A DNA stretch of 64,000 nucleotides, taken from Methylocystis echinoides (GTDB lineage: Bacteria; Pseudomonadota; Alphaproteobacteria; Rhizobiales; Beijerinckiaceae). Position 1 is the stretch's first letter. Every line of letters starts with the position of its first letter. The notes beneath the pieces were generated by a model that saw nothing but the letters and a program-made list of their open reading frames with translations, made no database searches and was not told the origin of the DNA. Below, in pieces: positions 9,314-18,047 of this stretch. The DNA lies in the NCBI RefSeq assembly GCF_040687965.1, contig NZ_CP156084.1, forward strand, positions 572,501 to 636,500. The letters run 5' to 3'. The position numbers and the translations under genes are program-made.

Positions 9314-9445
9314 TCACGGGTCCATGCAGTAGCAGGCGGAGCCATCGAAGTTATTGAAACCCTCAGGAGCGGCGGAAGCCGTGCTAGCGAAGCCGATGCT
9401 CAGGGTCAGAGCGAAGGCCGCGAAGATCGTGATCAGCTTGGTCAT
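9314..9445 (-). CDS. Tiny exported peptide ending in CYCMDP
   Basis: A 43-residue open frame starts at 9445 with GGAG eight bases upstream. Residues 1-25 form a textbook signal peptide (MTKLITIFAAFALTLSIGFA then STASA-A). The mature part is only about 18 residues, with Gly, Asn, two Cys and a C-terminal Met-Asp-Pro. The CxC pair could bind metal or form a disulfide. It stands alone between a DUF4214 gene (opposite strand) and a tRNA. Codon use and the ribosome site support translation. The peptide does not match a family I recognise. It is not a methanobactin precursor, because those leader peptides are not Sec signals. Confidence 0.6.
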   Translation of the reverse strand: MTKLITIFAAFALTLSIGFASTASAAPEGFNNFDGSACYCMDP

Positions 9446-9710
9446 GGTGGGCTCCGTCAGTCCTGTCCGTGTTTCGATGATTGACGGTAGCTCATCCAAA
9501 AGCGAACGTCGGTGCGTCGGCGCACATGGCCCTTGAGCCGTTTCTCCCTCGGCTAGCGGCCTGCCGCCGCCATGGGAGGCGTTGCCACCTTTGGCGCCTG
9601 CTGTTGACGCAAGCGTGCTGGACGATGGCTGTCGGCTGCTCGCAGATAGCTGGGCGGCGGCTAAGCTGAGCAGCTCTCAGCCGCCCCTGCCTCTAGCTCT
9701 CTGATCTGAC

Positions 9711-9787
9711 TGGCGCGCCCGGCACGATTCGAACGTGCGACCTCTGCCTTCGGAGGGCAGCACTCTATCCAGCTGAGCTACGGGCGC
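9711..9787 (-). tRNA. tRNA-Arg (anticodon CCG)
   Basis: Read on the minus strand, the acceptor arm GCGCCCG pairs with CGGGCGC, followed by G and an encoded CCA (9713-9711). The D arm (GCTCAGCTGGATAGAGT), the T arm with GTTCGAATC and a 5-bp anticodon stem (CTGCC/GGCAG) are present. The anticodon loop is CTCCGAA, so the anticodon is CCG (Arg, codon CGG). Total length is 77 bases including CCA. Confidence 0.95.
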
Positions 9788-9900
9788 GTGACGCGAGTCC
9801 GGGTCTTCTTCTACAGGAAGCGGCGGCCGCCTGCAACGTCGGAGCCGCTTCTGGGCCAGGAAAGCTCATGCTATTCCGGCGCAATCACGGGAGGGTCGGG

Positions 9901-11034
9901 ATGGCGCGCTTTGTGGCACCTTTCTTTGAAGAGTGGCGGGACCGATTGCGGGCGTGGCGGGACCGCCTCATTGCTGATCCCCATTTCCAGCGCTGGTCGC
10001 TCGCCAATCCGTTCACGCGGCCCATCGCCCGCCGGCGCGCCCGCGCGGCGCTCGATCTCACGGCCGGTTTCGTCTATTCGCAGGTGCTGTTCGCCTGCGC
10101 GCGGCTGAAGCTTTTCGATGTTCTGGCGGCCGGGCCGCTGACGGTCCCGGCGCTGGCCGGCCGGCTCGGCCTGTCCGAGGCGGCGACCCGGCGGCTGCTC
10201 GACGCCGCGGCGTCGCTCGATCTCGCCGAGCGGCGTGGCGCCGAGCGCTACGGGCTCGGCCAGCTCGGGGCGGCCTTTGCGGGCAACCGCGCCGCGCTGT
10301 CGCTCGTCGAGCACCAGCCCCTGCTCTACGCCGATCTCGCCGACCCGGTGGCGCTGCTCAAGGGCGAAAAGCGCGCGCGGCTCGCCGATTATTGGCCTTA
10401 TTCCGATCTCGAACAGCCCACGGCGCTTCAGGCCGACGCGGTTGCGCCCTACAGCGCGCTGATGGCGGCCTCGCAGCCGATGGTGGCGCAGGAGGCGCTC
10501 GACGCCTATGACATCTCTCGCCACAAACGGCTGATGGACGTCGGCGGCGGCGAGGGCGTGTTTCTCTGCGCGGCGGCGGCGCGCGCGCCGCATTTGCAAC
10601 TGACCCTCCTCGATCTTCCCGCCGTCGCCGAGCGCGCCCGGACGCGGCTCGACGCCGCCGGCCTCCTGTCGCGGACGGACATCATCGGCGGCGACTTCTT
10701 GCGCGATCCGCTGCCGCGGGGCGCCGACGTCGTCACCCTCATTCGCATCGTTCACGATCAGGATGACGCGCGGGCGCTCGCGCTCTTGCGCAATATCCGC
10801 CAGGCGCTGGAGCCCGGCGCGACGCTTCTCGTCATCGAGGCGATGTCGGGCGTCAAAGGGGCCGAGCCGCTCGACGCCTATTATGGCTTCTATACGCTCG
10901 CCATGGGTCGCGGCGAGCCGCGCCGCGTTGAGGAAATCGAAGCGCTGTTGCGCCAGGCGGGCTTCGGCGGATTCGAGCTTCTCGGCAATGCGTTGCCGAC
11001 GCTCACGAGCATTCTCGTGGCGAAGGCGATCTGA
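9901..11034 (+). CDS. SAM-dependent O-methyltransferase (CrtF-like)
   Basis: The protein has 377 residues from the ATG at 9901 (GGGAGGG upstream); an ATG at 9868 with AGGAAA is an alternative. The N-terminal half is a winged-helix dimerisation domain (FVYSQVLFACARLKLFDVLA, then LAGRLGLSEAATRRLLDAA). The C-terminal half is a class I methyltransferase fold with the SAM motif DVGGGEGVFL. A later segment (DVVTLIRIVHDQDDARALALL) matches the plant-type and hydroxyneurosporene (CrtF) O-methyltransferase family. CrtF methylates a tertiary hydroxyl of acyclic carotenoids. No other carotenoid gene is in the window, so the substrate is uncertain. It follows the tRNA-Arg and is convergent with pgi. Confidence 0.75.
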   Translation: MARFVAPFFEEWRDRLRAWRDRLIADPHFQRWSLANPFTRPIARRRARAALDLTAGFVYSQVLFACARLKLFDVLAAGPLTVPALAGRLGLSEAATRRLLDAAASLDLAERRGAERYGLGQLGAAFAGNRAALSLVEHQPLLYADLADPVALLKGEKRARLADYWPYSDLEQPTALQADAVAPYSALMAASQPMVAQEALDAYDISRHKRLMDVGGGEGVFLCAAAARAPHLQLTLLDLPAVAERARTRLDAAGLLSRTDIIGGDFLRDPLPRGADVVTLIRIVHDQDDARALALLRNIRQALEPGATLLVIEAMSGVKGAEPLDAYYGFYTLAMGRGEPRRVEEIEALLRQAGFGGFELLGNALPTLTSILVAKAI

Positions 11035-11072
11035 ACTCCTCGCCGCTGATCGGGACAGGGGGGCGGGCGCGC

Positions 11073-12710
11073 TTACCTATGCGCGCGCCGCCACTCGATG
11101 AGCCCGGCGGTGGATTGATCCAGCCCCGTCGTCGGCCCCGAGGCGTTCTCGACGATCGGCGCGAGCCGGTTCGCAAGCTCCTTGCCGAGCTCCACGCCCC
11201 ATTGGTCGAAGGGGTTGATGTCCCAGATCACGGACTGCACGAAAACCTTGTGTTCATAGAGCGCGACAAGGCGGCCGAGCGTGCGCGGATCGAGGCGGCG
11301 ATAGAGAAAGACGCTCGACGGCCGGTCGCCTGAAAATACCTTATGCGGCGCGAGCCGCTCGACTTCTTCGTCGGAAAGCCCCTGCCCGCGCAATTGCGCC
11401 TTGGCCTCGTCGAGCGTGCGCCCGCGCATGAAAGCCTCGGCCTGTGCGAGGCAATTCGCAACGAGCAGCGCATGATGACGCGCGTCGGCGGCCGTCGGCT
11501 CGGCGGCGACGAGGAAGTCGATCGGGGTGACGTCGGTTCCCTGATGCAGCAGCTGGAAGAAGGCGTGCTGCCCGTTGGTGCCGGGCTCGCCGAAAATCAC
11601 CGGCCCGGTGGCGTGGCCGACGAGGCGCCCGTCGCGCGTAACGGACTTGCCGTTCGACTCCATATCGAGCTGTTGCAGATAGGCGGGGAAGCGCGCCAGA
11701 CGCTGGTCGTAGGGAATGACCGCATGCGCGCAGCGTTTCATCACATTGCGATGCCAGACGCCGAGCAGCCCCATCAAGACGGGAATATTGCGATCGAGCG
11801 GCGCTGAGCGGAAATGCTCGTCGATGTCGCAGCCGCCGCGCAGGAACTCGGTGAAATTCTCCGGTCCGACGGCGATGACGAGCGCAAGCCCGATCGACGA
11901 CCACAGCGAGTAGCGGCCGCCGACCCAGTCCCAGAAGCCGAAGACGCAAGTGGGGTCGACGCCGAAAGCGGCGACCTTGTCGAGTTTCGTCGACACGGCG
12001 GCGAAATGTTTGGCGACCGCCGCTTCGCCCAGCGCCGCGACGAGACGCGCGCGGGCGCTGGCGGCGTTCGCCATTGTCTCCTGCGTCGTGAAAGTCTTGG
12101 ACGAGACGATGAAAAGCGTGCGCGCGAGATCGAGGTTCGCGAGCGTATCGGCGAGATCGGCGCCGTCGACATTGGAGACGAAATGCGTGCGCAGCCCTTC
12201 ATCGGCGTAAGGCGAGAGAGCGCGCGCCGCCATCGCGGGGCCAAGATCCGAGCCGCCAATGCCGATGTTGACGACATCGGTGAATGTCTGGCCCGTCGCG
12301 CCCTTTGCGTCGCCGCTGCGAATGGCGCGGGCGAAGGCGAAGACCTTCTCGCGTTCGGCGTCGATCGCCGGGCGCATGTCGACGCCGCCGATAATCAGCG
12401 GCCGGCCCGAAAGATCGCGCAGCGCCATATGCATCGCCGCGCGCCGTTCCGTGTTGTTGACCTCGTCGCCGCGAAACAGCGCGTCGCGCCGCGCTTCGAC
12501 ATCGCGCGCCTTCGCGAGCGCGACGAGCAGATCAATCGTCTCGCGCGTGACCTTGTGCTTGGAAAAATCGAAGAGAAAATCATCGAGCCCGATGCTGAAA
12601 TTCTCGAAGCGGGCGGCGTCGGCGGCGAAGAGGTCGAGCGTCCGAACCGCTTCAAGCGTGGGCGCATGAGCATCGAGCGCGAGAAAAGCGGCGGCGACGG
12701 CGTGGGACAT
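11073..12710 (-). CDS. pgi: Glucose-6-phosphate isomerase
   Basis: This 545-residue protein is full length for the family. It interconverts glucose-6-phosphate and fructose-6-phosphate in the cytoplasm. Diagnostic segments are present: FTDVVNIGIGGSDLGPAMAA, FIVSSKTFTTQETMANA, the SIS-type motif FWDWVGGRYSLWSSIGL, the EPGTNGQHAFFQLLHQGT loop and NPFDQWGVELGKELA near the C-terminus. The catalytic Glu, His and Lys lie in the last three. It is convergent with the methyltransferase gene (38-base gap) and diverges from the Ntn-hydrolase gene, so the 173-base gap at 12711-12883 should hold both promoters. It feeds fructose-6-phosphate to GlmS, also encoded in this window. Confidence 0.97.
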   Translation of the reverse strand: MSHAVAAAFLALDAHAPTLEAVRTLDLFAADAARFENFSIGLDDFLFDFSKHKVTRETIDLLVALAKARDVEARRDALFRGDEVNNTERRAAMHMALRDLSGRPLIIGGVDMRPAIDAEREKVFAFARAIRSGDAKGATGQTFTDVVNIGIGGSDLGPAMAARALSPYADEGLRTHFVSNVDGADLADTLANLDLARTLFIVSSKTFTTQETMANAASARARLVAALGEAAVAKHFAAVSTKLDKVAAFGVDPTCVFGFWDWVGGRYSLWSSIGLALVIAVGPENFTEFLRGGCDIDEHFRSAPLDRNIPVLMGLLGVWHRNVMKRCAHAVIPYDQRLARFPAYLQQLDMESNGKSVTRDGRLVGHATGPVIFGEPGTNGQHAFFQLLHQGTDVTPIDFLVAAEPTAADARHHALLVANCLAQAEAFMRGRTLDEAKAQLRGQGLSDEEVERLAPHKVFSGDRPSSVFLYRRLDPRTLGRLVALYEHKVFVQSVIWDINPFDQWGVELGKELANRLAPIVENASGPTTGLDQSTAGLIEWRRAHR

Positions 12711-12883
12711 CTGGCGTCTCGAAATGGAAGGAGCCGCCGAATCGGTCGGGCTCGGGGACGAAAGTTTTAGCGGAAAGCGGCGTTTTCCGCAGCGCGCCCA
12801 AACCTATCTTATTTTTGACTGTATTATGACAGCCGGATATGAAATCCGTATCGCTTGGATGACGCTTCGGTGACAGGAACGCC

Positions 12884-13930
12884 ATGATGCACCCGATCCC
12901 CTTCCTCGACCTGCGCGATGGCGGCCCCATCGCTCACGCCAGGGCGCGGACCGAGGCCGCCGCGGCGCTTCGCGACGCCTGCCTCGGCAAGGCCGCGCCT
13001 TTCGGGCGCATTTGCCTGTCGCCGATCGATCGACTGGCCGCGAACTGGCTGCGCCGTTCGGCGTCGAAATACCGCGCCGAGCTCGAGCATGTTGCTGAAA
13101 TTCTCGGCTTTCCGGGCGCCGTTACGCTCAACATGGCCTATCTTTTCGCCTGCACGACCCAAGCCTTCGAGGGCGCGGACGGCCTGCCGCGCATCCGCCG
13201 CACGCTCGACTGGCCGTTTCAGGGGCTCGGCCAGGCCGTGGAGATGGCGTGGCAATCGGGGCCGGCGGGCGAATTCTACAACGCCACCTGGCCGGGCGCC
13301 GTGGGCGTGCTGACCGCCATGGCGCCGGGACGCTTCTGCGCCGTCATCAATCAGGCGCCGATGAAGCGTCGCCTCCGCGGTCCGCTCGGCTTCGCCTTGG
13401 ACGCCGCCGTCAATCTGCGCGACGCGCTGTCGCTCGAAGGCGGCTGGCCGCCGGACCATCTGCTGCGCTACGCCTTCGAGACCTGTGAGACCTTCGAGGA
13501 GGCGGTGCGTCTCATCGCTCGCGAGCCGCTGGGCCGGCCGACGCTCTTCACCCTTGCCGGCGTTCGGCCCGGGGAAATGGCGCTGATCGAGCGCACAGAG
13601 CGAGAGGCGCGGATCTACCGCGGACCCGCGATCGTCGCCAATGACTGGCAGGAGCCCCAGCCCGGCTGGCAGGCGCGCATGAGCGAGGCCAATAACATCG
13701 CGCGGCGGGCGGCGATGCGCGATGTCCTGCCGGAGGCGGCGCTCTTTTCCTGGGTGAAGGAGCCCGTTTTGAACCGCCTGACACGGCTCGCCGTGGAAAT
13801 GTCCGCAGCCGGCGACGGCGATTTCGCTGCGCGGGGCTATGAGTGTCCCTTCCTGTGGAAGGGCGAGCCGCGCGCGGTGACGCAGGACTTTCATCTGCGG
13901 ACGGCCGCGCCGGCGGCCTTGGCGGCCTGA
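12884..13930 (+). CDS. Ntn-type hydrolase (acid ceramidase/NAAA/C45-like)
   Basis: This is a 348-residue protein without a signal peptide. Cys90, in NMAYLFACTTQAFE, sits where the acid-ceramidase, NAAA and C45 families place the autocatalytically exposed nucleophile. Later features fit the fold: LDWPFQGLGQAVEMAWQSG resembles the family's R-x-D-W-P segment. GEFYNATWPGAVGVLTAMAPGRF and FCAVINQAPM match the beta sheet that holds the Asn and Asp partners. Family members hydrolyse or transfer amide-linked acyl groups (ceramides, N-acyl amines, penicillin side chains). The substrate here is unknown. The assignment rests on motif order, not overall similarity. The gene ends one base before the convergent Sua5 gene begins its stop codon. 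Confidence 0.6.
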   Translation: MMHPIPFLDLRDGGPIAHARARTEAAAALRDACLGKAAPFGRICLSPIDRLAANWLRRSASKYRAELEHVAEILGFPGAVTLNMAYLFACTTQAFEGADGLPRIRRTLDWPFQGLGQAVEMAWQSGPAGEFYNATWPGAVGVLTAMAPGRFCAVINQAPMKRRLRGPLGFALDAAVNLRDALSLEGGWPPDHLLRYAFETCETFEEAVRLIAREPLGRPTLFTLAGVRPGEMALIERTEREARIYRGPAIVANDWQEPQPGWQARMSEANNIARRAAMRDVLPEAALFSWVKEPVLNRLTRLAVEMSAAGDGDFAARGYECPFLWKGEPRAVTQDFHLRTAAPAALAA

Positions 13931-14893
13931 CTACAGCTTCGGGGCGGCGGCCCGGCGCAGACGGTCGTTGATGGCCTCGCCGAGCCCGCGTTCGGGAATA
14001 TGCGCGACCGCCACCCTCTCGACGCCTCGGGCGTCGAGCTCACGCAGAGAAGCGAAGAGATTGGCCGCGGCTTCCACGAGATCGCCGTTCGGGGACAAGT
14101 CGATCGTCACGGTCCCAGGCGGCGCGCGGCCGCTGAGCCGGCCCCCGAAATCGAGCGCCGCCTCCCCCTCGATGAGCTCATGGGCTTCGAGTCGAAGCCT
14201 AGCGTTGGGCGCATAATGCGAGGCGGTCATGCCGGGGGCGGTCACCTCCGCATGCGCCGGGGCGACGAGCTTCTGGCCCAGAAGCTTCTCGATCTTCTCG
14301 CGCGGGATCGCGCCCGGCCGCAGCAGCGTGGGCGCGTCCGCGCAGAAGGAGACGATCGTCGACTCGAGCCCCGCCGCCGTGCGGCCGCCGTCGAGGATCA
14401 TGTCCACCCGGCCCGCGAGGTCTTCCGCGACATGCGCGGCCGTCACCGGGCTGACATGGCCCGAGCGATTGGCCGAGGGGGCCGCGATCGGCCGACCGAA
14501 CGCGCGGATGAGCGCCATCGCTACGGGATGGTCTGGGATGCGCAGCGCGACGCTCGGCAGCCCCGCACGCGCGAGGTCGCACACCGAGCCGCCCGGCGCC
14601 GCGGGGGCCACAAGGGTGAGCGGGCCGGGCCAGAACGCCTGTGCGAGCGTCAACGCCGCTTCCGGGAGCAAAGCCTCGCGCTGCGCCGCGTCGATGTCGG
14701 AAACATGAGCGATCAGCGGATTGAAGGAAGGGCGCGACTTGGCGTCATAGATGCGCGCGACCGCCCAGCCGCTCGTGGCGTCGGCCCCGAGGCCATAGAC
14801 GGTCTCGGTCGGAAAGGCGACCAGCCCGCCGTCGCGCAAAATCTCCGCCGCGCGCACGATCGACGCCGGATCGGCGGGCGCGAGCGTGGTCAC
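13931..14893 (-). CDS. sua5: Threonylcarbamoyl-AMP synthase, Sua5 type
   Basis: This 320-residue protein makes L-threonylcarbamoyl-AMP from Thr, bicarbonate and ATP, the first step of t6A37 tRNA modification. Residues 1-200 carry the YrdC domain: GGLVAFPTETVYGLGADAT, the KxR motif in AKSRPSFNPLIAHV, FWPGPLTLV and the AAPSANRSGHVSPVTA loop. The C-terminal 90 residues form the extra Sua5 domain, after a linker containing PGMTASHYAPNARL. I chose the GTG at 14893 because the upstream frame belongs to the Anbu gene. GTG overlaps that gene's TGA as GTGA, so translation is probably coupled. t6A is normally completed by TsaB/D/E, which are not in this window. Confidence 0.93.
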   Translation of the reverse strand: MTTLAPADPASIVRAAEILRDGGLVAFPTETVYGLGADATSGWAVARIYDAKSRPSFNPLIAHVSDIDAAQREALLPEAALTLAQAFWPGPLTLVAPAAPGGSVCDLARAGLPSVALRIPDHPVAMALIRAFGRPIAAPSANRSGHVSPVTAAHVAEDLAGRVDMILDGGRTAAGLESTIVSFCADAPTLLRPGAIPREKIEKLLGQKLVAPAHAEVTAPGMTASHYAPNARLRLEAHELIEGEAALDFGGRLSGRAPPGTVTIDLSPNGDLVEAAANLFASLRELDARGVERVAVAHIPERGLGEAINDRLRRAAAPKL

Positions 14894-15642
14894 GGGGCGC
14901 GGCCTCGATAGGGCGGCGCGGGGATGGCCATATGCGCGGCGCGCAGCGCCTTGGACCAGCGCTCGCGCAAATCCCTGAAATACTCGTCGCTCGAATCGAT
15001 GCGCGTCGAGACTTCGAGTTGGAACGCGTCGCGGCGCAGCAGCGCAATGTCGATCGGCAGACCGACGGACAGGTTGGAGCGGATGGTCGAATCCATCGAA
15101 ATCAACCCGATCTTCAGCGCGTCGTAAATGTCGGTGTCGAAGTTGACCGCGCGGTCGAGGATCGGCTTGCCGTATTTGTGCTCGCCGATCTGCAGGTAAT
15201 TGGTGTCCGGCGTGCATTCGATGCAATTGCCGGCGGTGTAGATCATGAAGAGCCTCGGCGCACCGCCCGCGATCTGGCCCCCGAGCAGCAGCGACACGTC
15301 GAAGCTGACGCCGGCTGATTGTTCGGCGGAATTGAAAGCCTCCATGCGCGCGCGCCGCACGGCGCGGCCGACGAGTTGCGCGGCCTGGAGCAGGGTCGAC
15401 GCGGTCATGGCGTTTTCGACCTCGCCAGTGTCGGGATTCTCGAAGCCTTCGGAGAGAAAATTCACCACGCCCTGGGTGACGGATAGATTGCCGGACGTCG
15501 CCAGCAGAAGCACGCGCTCGCCCGGCTTCTCGAAAATATGCAGCTTGCGGAAGGTGGCGATATTGTCGAGGCCGGCGTTGGTGCGGGTGTCTGCGACGAG
15601 CACGATGCCGTCGCGCACCAGAATGCCGCAGCAATAGGTCAT
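14890..15642 (-). CDS. Anbu proteasome-like peptidase
   Basis: This 250-residue protein begins MTYCCGILV. Removal of Met would expose Thr2, the N-terminal nucleophile of proteasome beta-type subunits. Family features follow: [21 protein letters not shown] (Asp, Arg and Lys of the catalytic set), [16 protein letters not shown] and the [15 protein letters not shown] segment of Anbu (ancestral beta subunit) proteins. Anbu forms open ring or lock-washer assemblies with weak or undefined peptidase activity. It is usually grouped with ATP-grasp, alpha-E and transglutaminase-like genes. None of those is adjacent here. Instead the gene overlaps sua5 by four bases and diverges from mtnA across about 108 bases. 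Confidence 0.9.
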   Translation of the reverse strand: MTYCCGILVRDGIVLVADTRTNAGLDNIATFRKLHIFEKPGERVLLLATSGNLSVTQGVVNFLSEGFENPDTGEVENAMTASTLLQAAQLVGRAVRRARMEAFNSAEQSAGVSFDVSLLLGGQIAGGAPRLFMIYTAGNCIECTPDTNYLQIGEHKYGKPILDRAVNFDTDIYDALKIGLISMDSTIRSNLSVGLPIDIALLRRDAFQLEVSTRIDSSDEYFRDLRERWSKALRAAHMAIPAPPYRGRAP

Positions 15643-15750
15643 GGACGCTCCCCAGCCGACCGCGCCGCCCGTGCGCCGCGCCCGCCCCGTTTACAAGTTC
15701 CGGGCCAAAAGGCACAAGGGCAAATACCCGCCCCCTCCGACCGGCGAATC

Positions 15751-16845
15751 ATGCGCATCAACGGCCAGGACTTCCAAACGATATGGCTCGACGCCGACGG
15801 CCGGCGAGTCCATGTCATCGACCAGACCCGCCTGCCCCATCGTTTCGAGACCTCGACGCTCGCCACCATGGACGACGCCGCCAAGGCGATCCGCGACATG
15901 ATCGTGCGCGGCGCGCCATTGATCGGGGTGACCGGGGCTTACGGCCTCGCGCTCGCCGCTGCGGCGGACCCCGCGGACGCGGCGATCGCGGCCGCCTGTG
16001 AGACGCTGCTCGCGACCCGCCCGACCGCCGTCAATTTGCGCTGGGCGCTGGACCGGGTCCAAGCGCTGCTGCTTTCGGCGGCGCCGGCCGAGCGGGCGGC
16101 GTTGGCCTATGCAGAGGCCGGCCGGATCGCGGACGAAGACGTCGCCTGCTGCGCGGCGATCGGCGACCATGGCGCGGCGCTGATCCGCGCAGCGGCGGAA
16201 CGGCGGCGGGGCGAGCCGGTGAACATCCTCACCCATTGCAACGCCGGCTGGCTCGCCACCGTGGATTGGGGCACGGCTCTGGCGCCCATTTACAAGGCGG
16301 CGCGGGCGGGCGCGCCCCTTCATGTCTGGGTCGACGAGACGCGCCCCCGCAATCAGGGCGCGAGCCTGACCGCTTTCGAACTCCTGAGCGAAGGCGTGCC
16401 GCATACGGTGATCGCCGACAACGCCGGCGGCCATTTGATGCAGCACGGCCTCGTCGATCTCGTCATCGTCGGCACGGACCGCACGACGCGCAGCGGCGAC
16501 GTCTGCAACAAGATCGGCACCTATCTCAAGGCGCTCGCCGCCCATGACAATGGCGTGCCCTTTTATGTCGCTTTGCCGAGCTCGACCATCGACTGGCGCA
16601 TCGCCGACGGCGTGGCGGAGATCCCGATCGAGGAGCGCGGCCCGCGTGAAGTGACGCATATCAGCGGCCGCACGGCCGAAGGCGCGGTGGCGGAGGTGCA
16701 AGTGACGCCCGAAGGCTCGCCGGCGCGCAACTGGGCGTTCGACGTGACGCCCGGCCGCTATGTGACGGGGCTCATTACGGAGCGCGGCGTCTGCGCGGCG
16801 ACCGAAAGCGGCCTTTCGGAGCTCTTTCCCGATCTCGCCGGCTAA
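15751..16845 (+). CDS. mtnA: S-methyl-5-thioribose-1-phosphate isomerase
   Basis: This 364-residue protein converts methylthioribose-1-phosphate to methylthioribulose-1-phosphate in recycling of methylthioadenosine, a by-product of polyamine and homoserine-lactone synthesis. It starts at the ATG at 15751 ([12 protein letters not shown]). Signatures: [39 protein letters not shown] with the catalytic Cys, [18 protein letters not shown], and [20 protein letters not shown] with the catalytic Asp. The frame is open further upstream, but that part is antisense to anbu and lacks family similarity. The 3' end overlaps the convergent class II aldolase gene by four bases, which may be a functional pairing. 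Confidence 0.95.
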   Translation: MRINGQDFQTIWLDADGRRVHVIDQTRLPHRFETSTLATMDDAAKAIRDMIVRGAPLIGVTGAYGLALAAAADPADAAIAAACETLLATRPTAVNLRWALDRVQALLLSAAPAERAALAYAEAGRIADEDVACCAAIGDHGAALIRAAAERRRGEPVNILTHCNAGWLATVDWGTALAPIYKAARAGAPLHVWVDETRPRNQGASLTAFELLSEGVPHTVIADNAGGHLMQHGLVDLVIVGTDRTTRSGDVCNKIGTYLKALAAHDNGVPFYVALPSSTIDWRIADGVAEIPIEERGPREVTHISGRTAEGAVAEVQVTPEGSPARNWAFDVTPGRYVTGLITERGVCAATESGLSELFPDLAG

Positions 16846-17501
16846 CGGTCGCGCGGGCCGTAGCTCTTGAAGCGTTCGACGGTCCGAAGGATTTCGTCGT
16901 CGGGGAGGATGACGGGCTCGCCCGCCACGGCGCCGAGGTAGTAGACCTGCGCCAGCGCCTCTAATTCCACCGCCCGCCACAAGGCCTTGCCCATAGTGTC
17001 CCCGACGACGATGGCGCCGTGATTGGCGAGCAGGACGCCGTCTCGGTCCTGCAACCCCTCGACCACGAGCCGAGAGAGCTCCGCCGTCCCGTAGGAGGCG
17101 TAGCCGACGCAGGGCACGCTCGGGCCGCCGAAAGCGGCGATCATGTAATGCACGGCGGGGATCTCGCGCCGCAGCGTCGCGAGCGTCGTGGCGTAGGTCG
17201 AATGCATATGCGCGACGGCCCGAACGTCCGGCCGCGCTCGATAGACGTCGAGATGAAAGCGCCACTCGCTCGACGGCGGCAGCGGCCCCTCATAGGCCCC
17301 GGTCGTATCCGAAAGCGGCATGCGGGCGATCATCTCCGGGCGCAGGTCCCGGGCGGAAACGCCGCTCGGCGTGACCAGCGCGGCCTCGCCCAGGCGCAGA
17401 GACAGATTTCCCGCCGAGCCGTGATTGAGCCCCAGCCGCTCGAGCTCCAAAGCTCCGGCCACGATCTCCGCCCGCGCCTCGCCTTCCTTCATCGTCCCCA
17501 T
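16842..17501 (-). CDS. Class II aldolase (candidate 5-methylthioribulose-1-phosphate aldolase)
   Basis: This is a 219-residue class II aldolase/adducin-family protein. [13 protein letters not shown] provides two zinc-ligand His residues and [11 protein letters not shown] the third. [13 protein letters not shown] is the phosphate-binding loop, and [11 protein letters not shown] and [19 protein letters not shown] complete the active site. Relatives include fuculose-phosphate aldolase, MtnB dehydratase and Ald2 of the DHAP shunt. Ald2 cleaves methylthioribulose-1-phosphate (or the 5-deoxy analogue) into DHAP and an aldehyde. Placement tail to tail with mtnA, and the absence of the other mtn genes (mtnC, D, K) nearby, favour Ald2, but sequence alone cannot separate it from MtnB. 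Two in-frame ATGs exist (MGTMKEG). Confidence 0.75.
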   Translation of the reverse strand: MGTMKEGEARAEIVAGALELERLGLNHGSAGNLSLRLGEAALVTPSGVSARDLRPEMIARMPLSDTTGAYEGPLPPSSEWRFHLDVYRARPDVRAVAHMHSTYATTLATLRREIPAVHYMIAAFGGPSVPCVGYASYGTAELSRLVVEGLQDRDGVLLANHGAIVVGDTMGKALWRAVELEALAQVYYLGAVAGEPVILPDDEILRTVERFKSYGPRDR

Positions 17502-17571
17502 CCCTCGCGCGGCGATATTGCCCCTCCGACGGTTTGCTGTATAGGGACGTAACGCCCGCTCAATGGCGCAG

Positions 17572-17648
17572 GGGCCGGTAGCTCAATTGGTTAGAGCCGT
17601 CCGCTCATAACGGACTGGTTGGGGGTTCAAGTCCCTCCCGGCCTACCA
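17572..17648 (+). tRNA. tRNA with CAT anticodon (Met elongator or Ile2)
   Basis: Acceptor GGGCCGG (17572-17578) pairs with CCGGCCT (17638-17644; the first pair is G-U). A discriminator A and encoded CCA follow. The D arm (GCTCAATTGGTTAGAGC), the anticodon stem TCCG/CGGA with loop CTCATAA, and a T arm with GTTCAAGTC are present. The anticodon CAT reads Met, or Ile if the C is lysidylated by TilS; I cannot decide between these by eye. The 3' end is next to an integrase remnant, as expected for a tRNA used as an attachment site. Confidence 0.93.
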
Positions 17649-17670
17649 ATGCAAAATACAGGCATTGATT

Positions 17671-17988
17671 CTACTTTGCTTTCAGGTCTCCCGTCCGCAC
17701 GGGGGAGCCGGGTGCTCCATAGAACCCTGTTTCGTTCTCTCCGAACTTGGCCATTCCATCCCGCACGAGTCGTTTCCGGTCGGCCTTTTGGCTGTAGCGC
17801 GCCGACTCTTGCGAGCCGTCGGCCCAGCCGTAGATCGCGTTTAGTTGCCGCGCCGTCACGCCGTTATTTGCGAGTCTGGTGGCGCCCACCACCCAGCGGC
17901 CAATGCGATCAAGATGCCAGCGGCAAACTGTAGCAAACCACCAAGGCAGATTCGGAAAAGGTGAGATTGTCGACATCAAAATTGACAT
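17671..17988 (-). pseudogene. Tyrosine-recombinase (integrase) C-terminal remnant
   Basis: From about 17886 to 17671 the translation reads like the end of a phage-type integrase: GATRLANNGVTARQLNAIYGW, then SARYSQKADRKRL. These match the box II region with G-W(H) and the catalytic Tyr in a YxxKADRKRL context. The upstream part of the frame (residues 1-34) shows no integrase similarity, and the catalytic Arg and His blocks are absent, so the gene is truncated at its 5' end. It begins 23 bases past the 3' end of the tRNA(CAT). It is probably the leftover of an element that integrated there. Confidence 0.7.
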
Positions 17989-18047
17989 GTGGCGACAACC
18001 CCCCTTTATATGAACTTGGAATCATCCATCACCTGGAGGATTTCGTC

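Noticed and set aside
9314-9445. Methanobactin precursor (mbnA)
   Set aside because: The peptide has two Cys and a Met near its end, but it starts with a Sec signal peptide and there are no MbnB/MbnC genes nearby.
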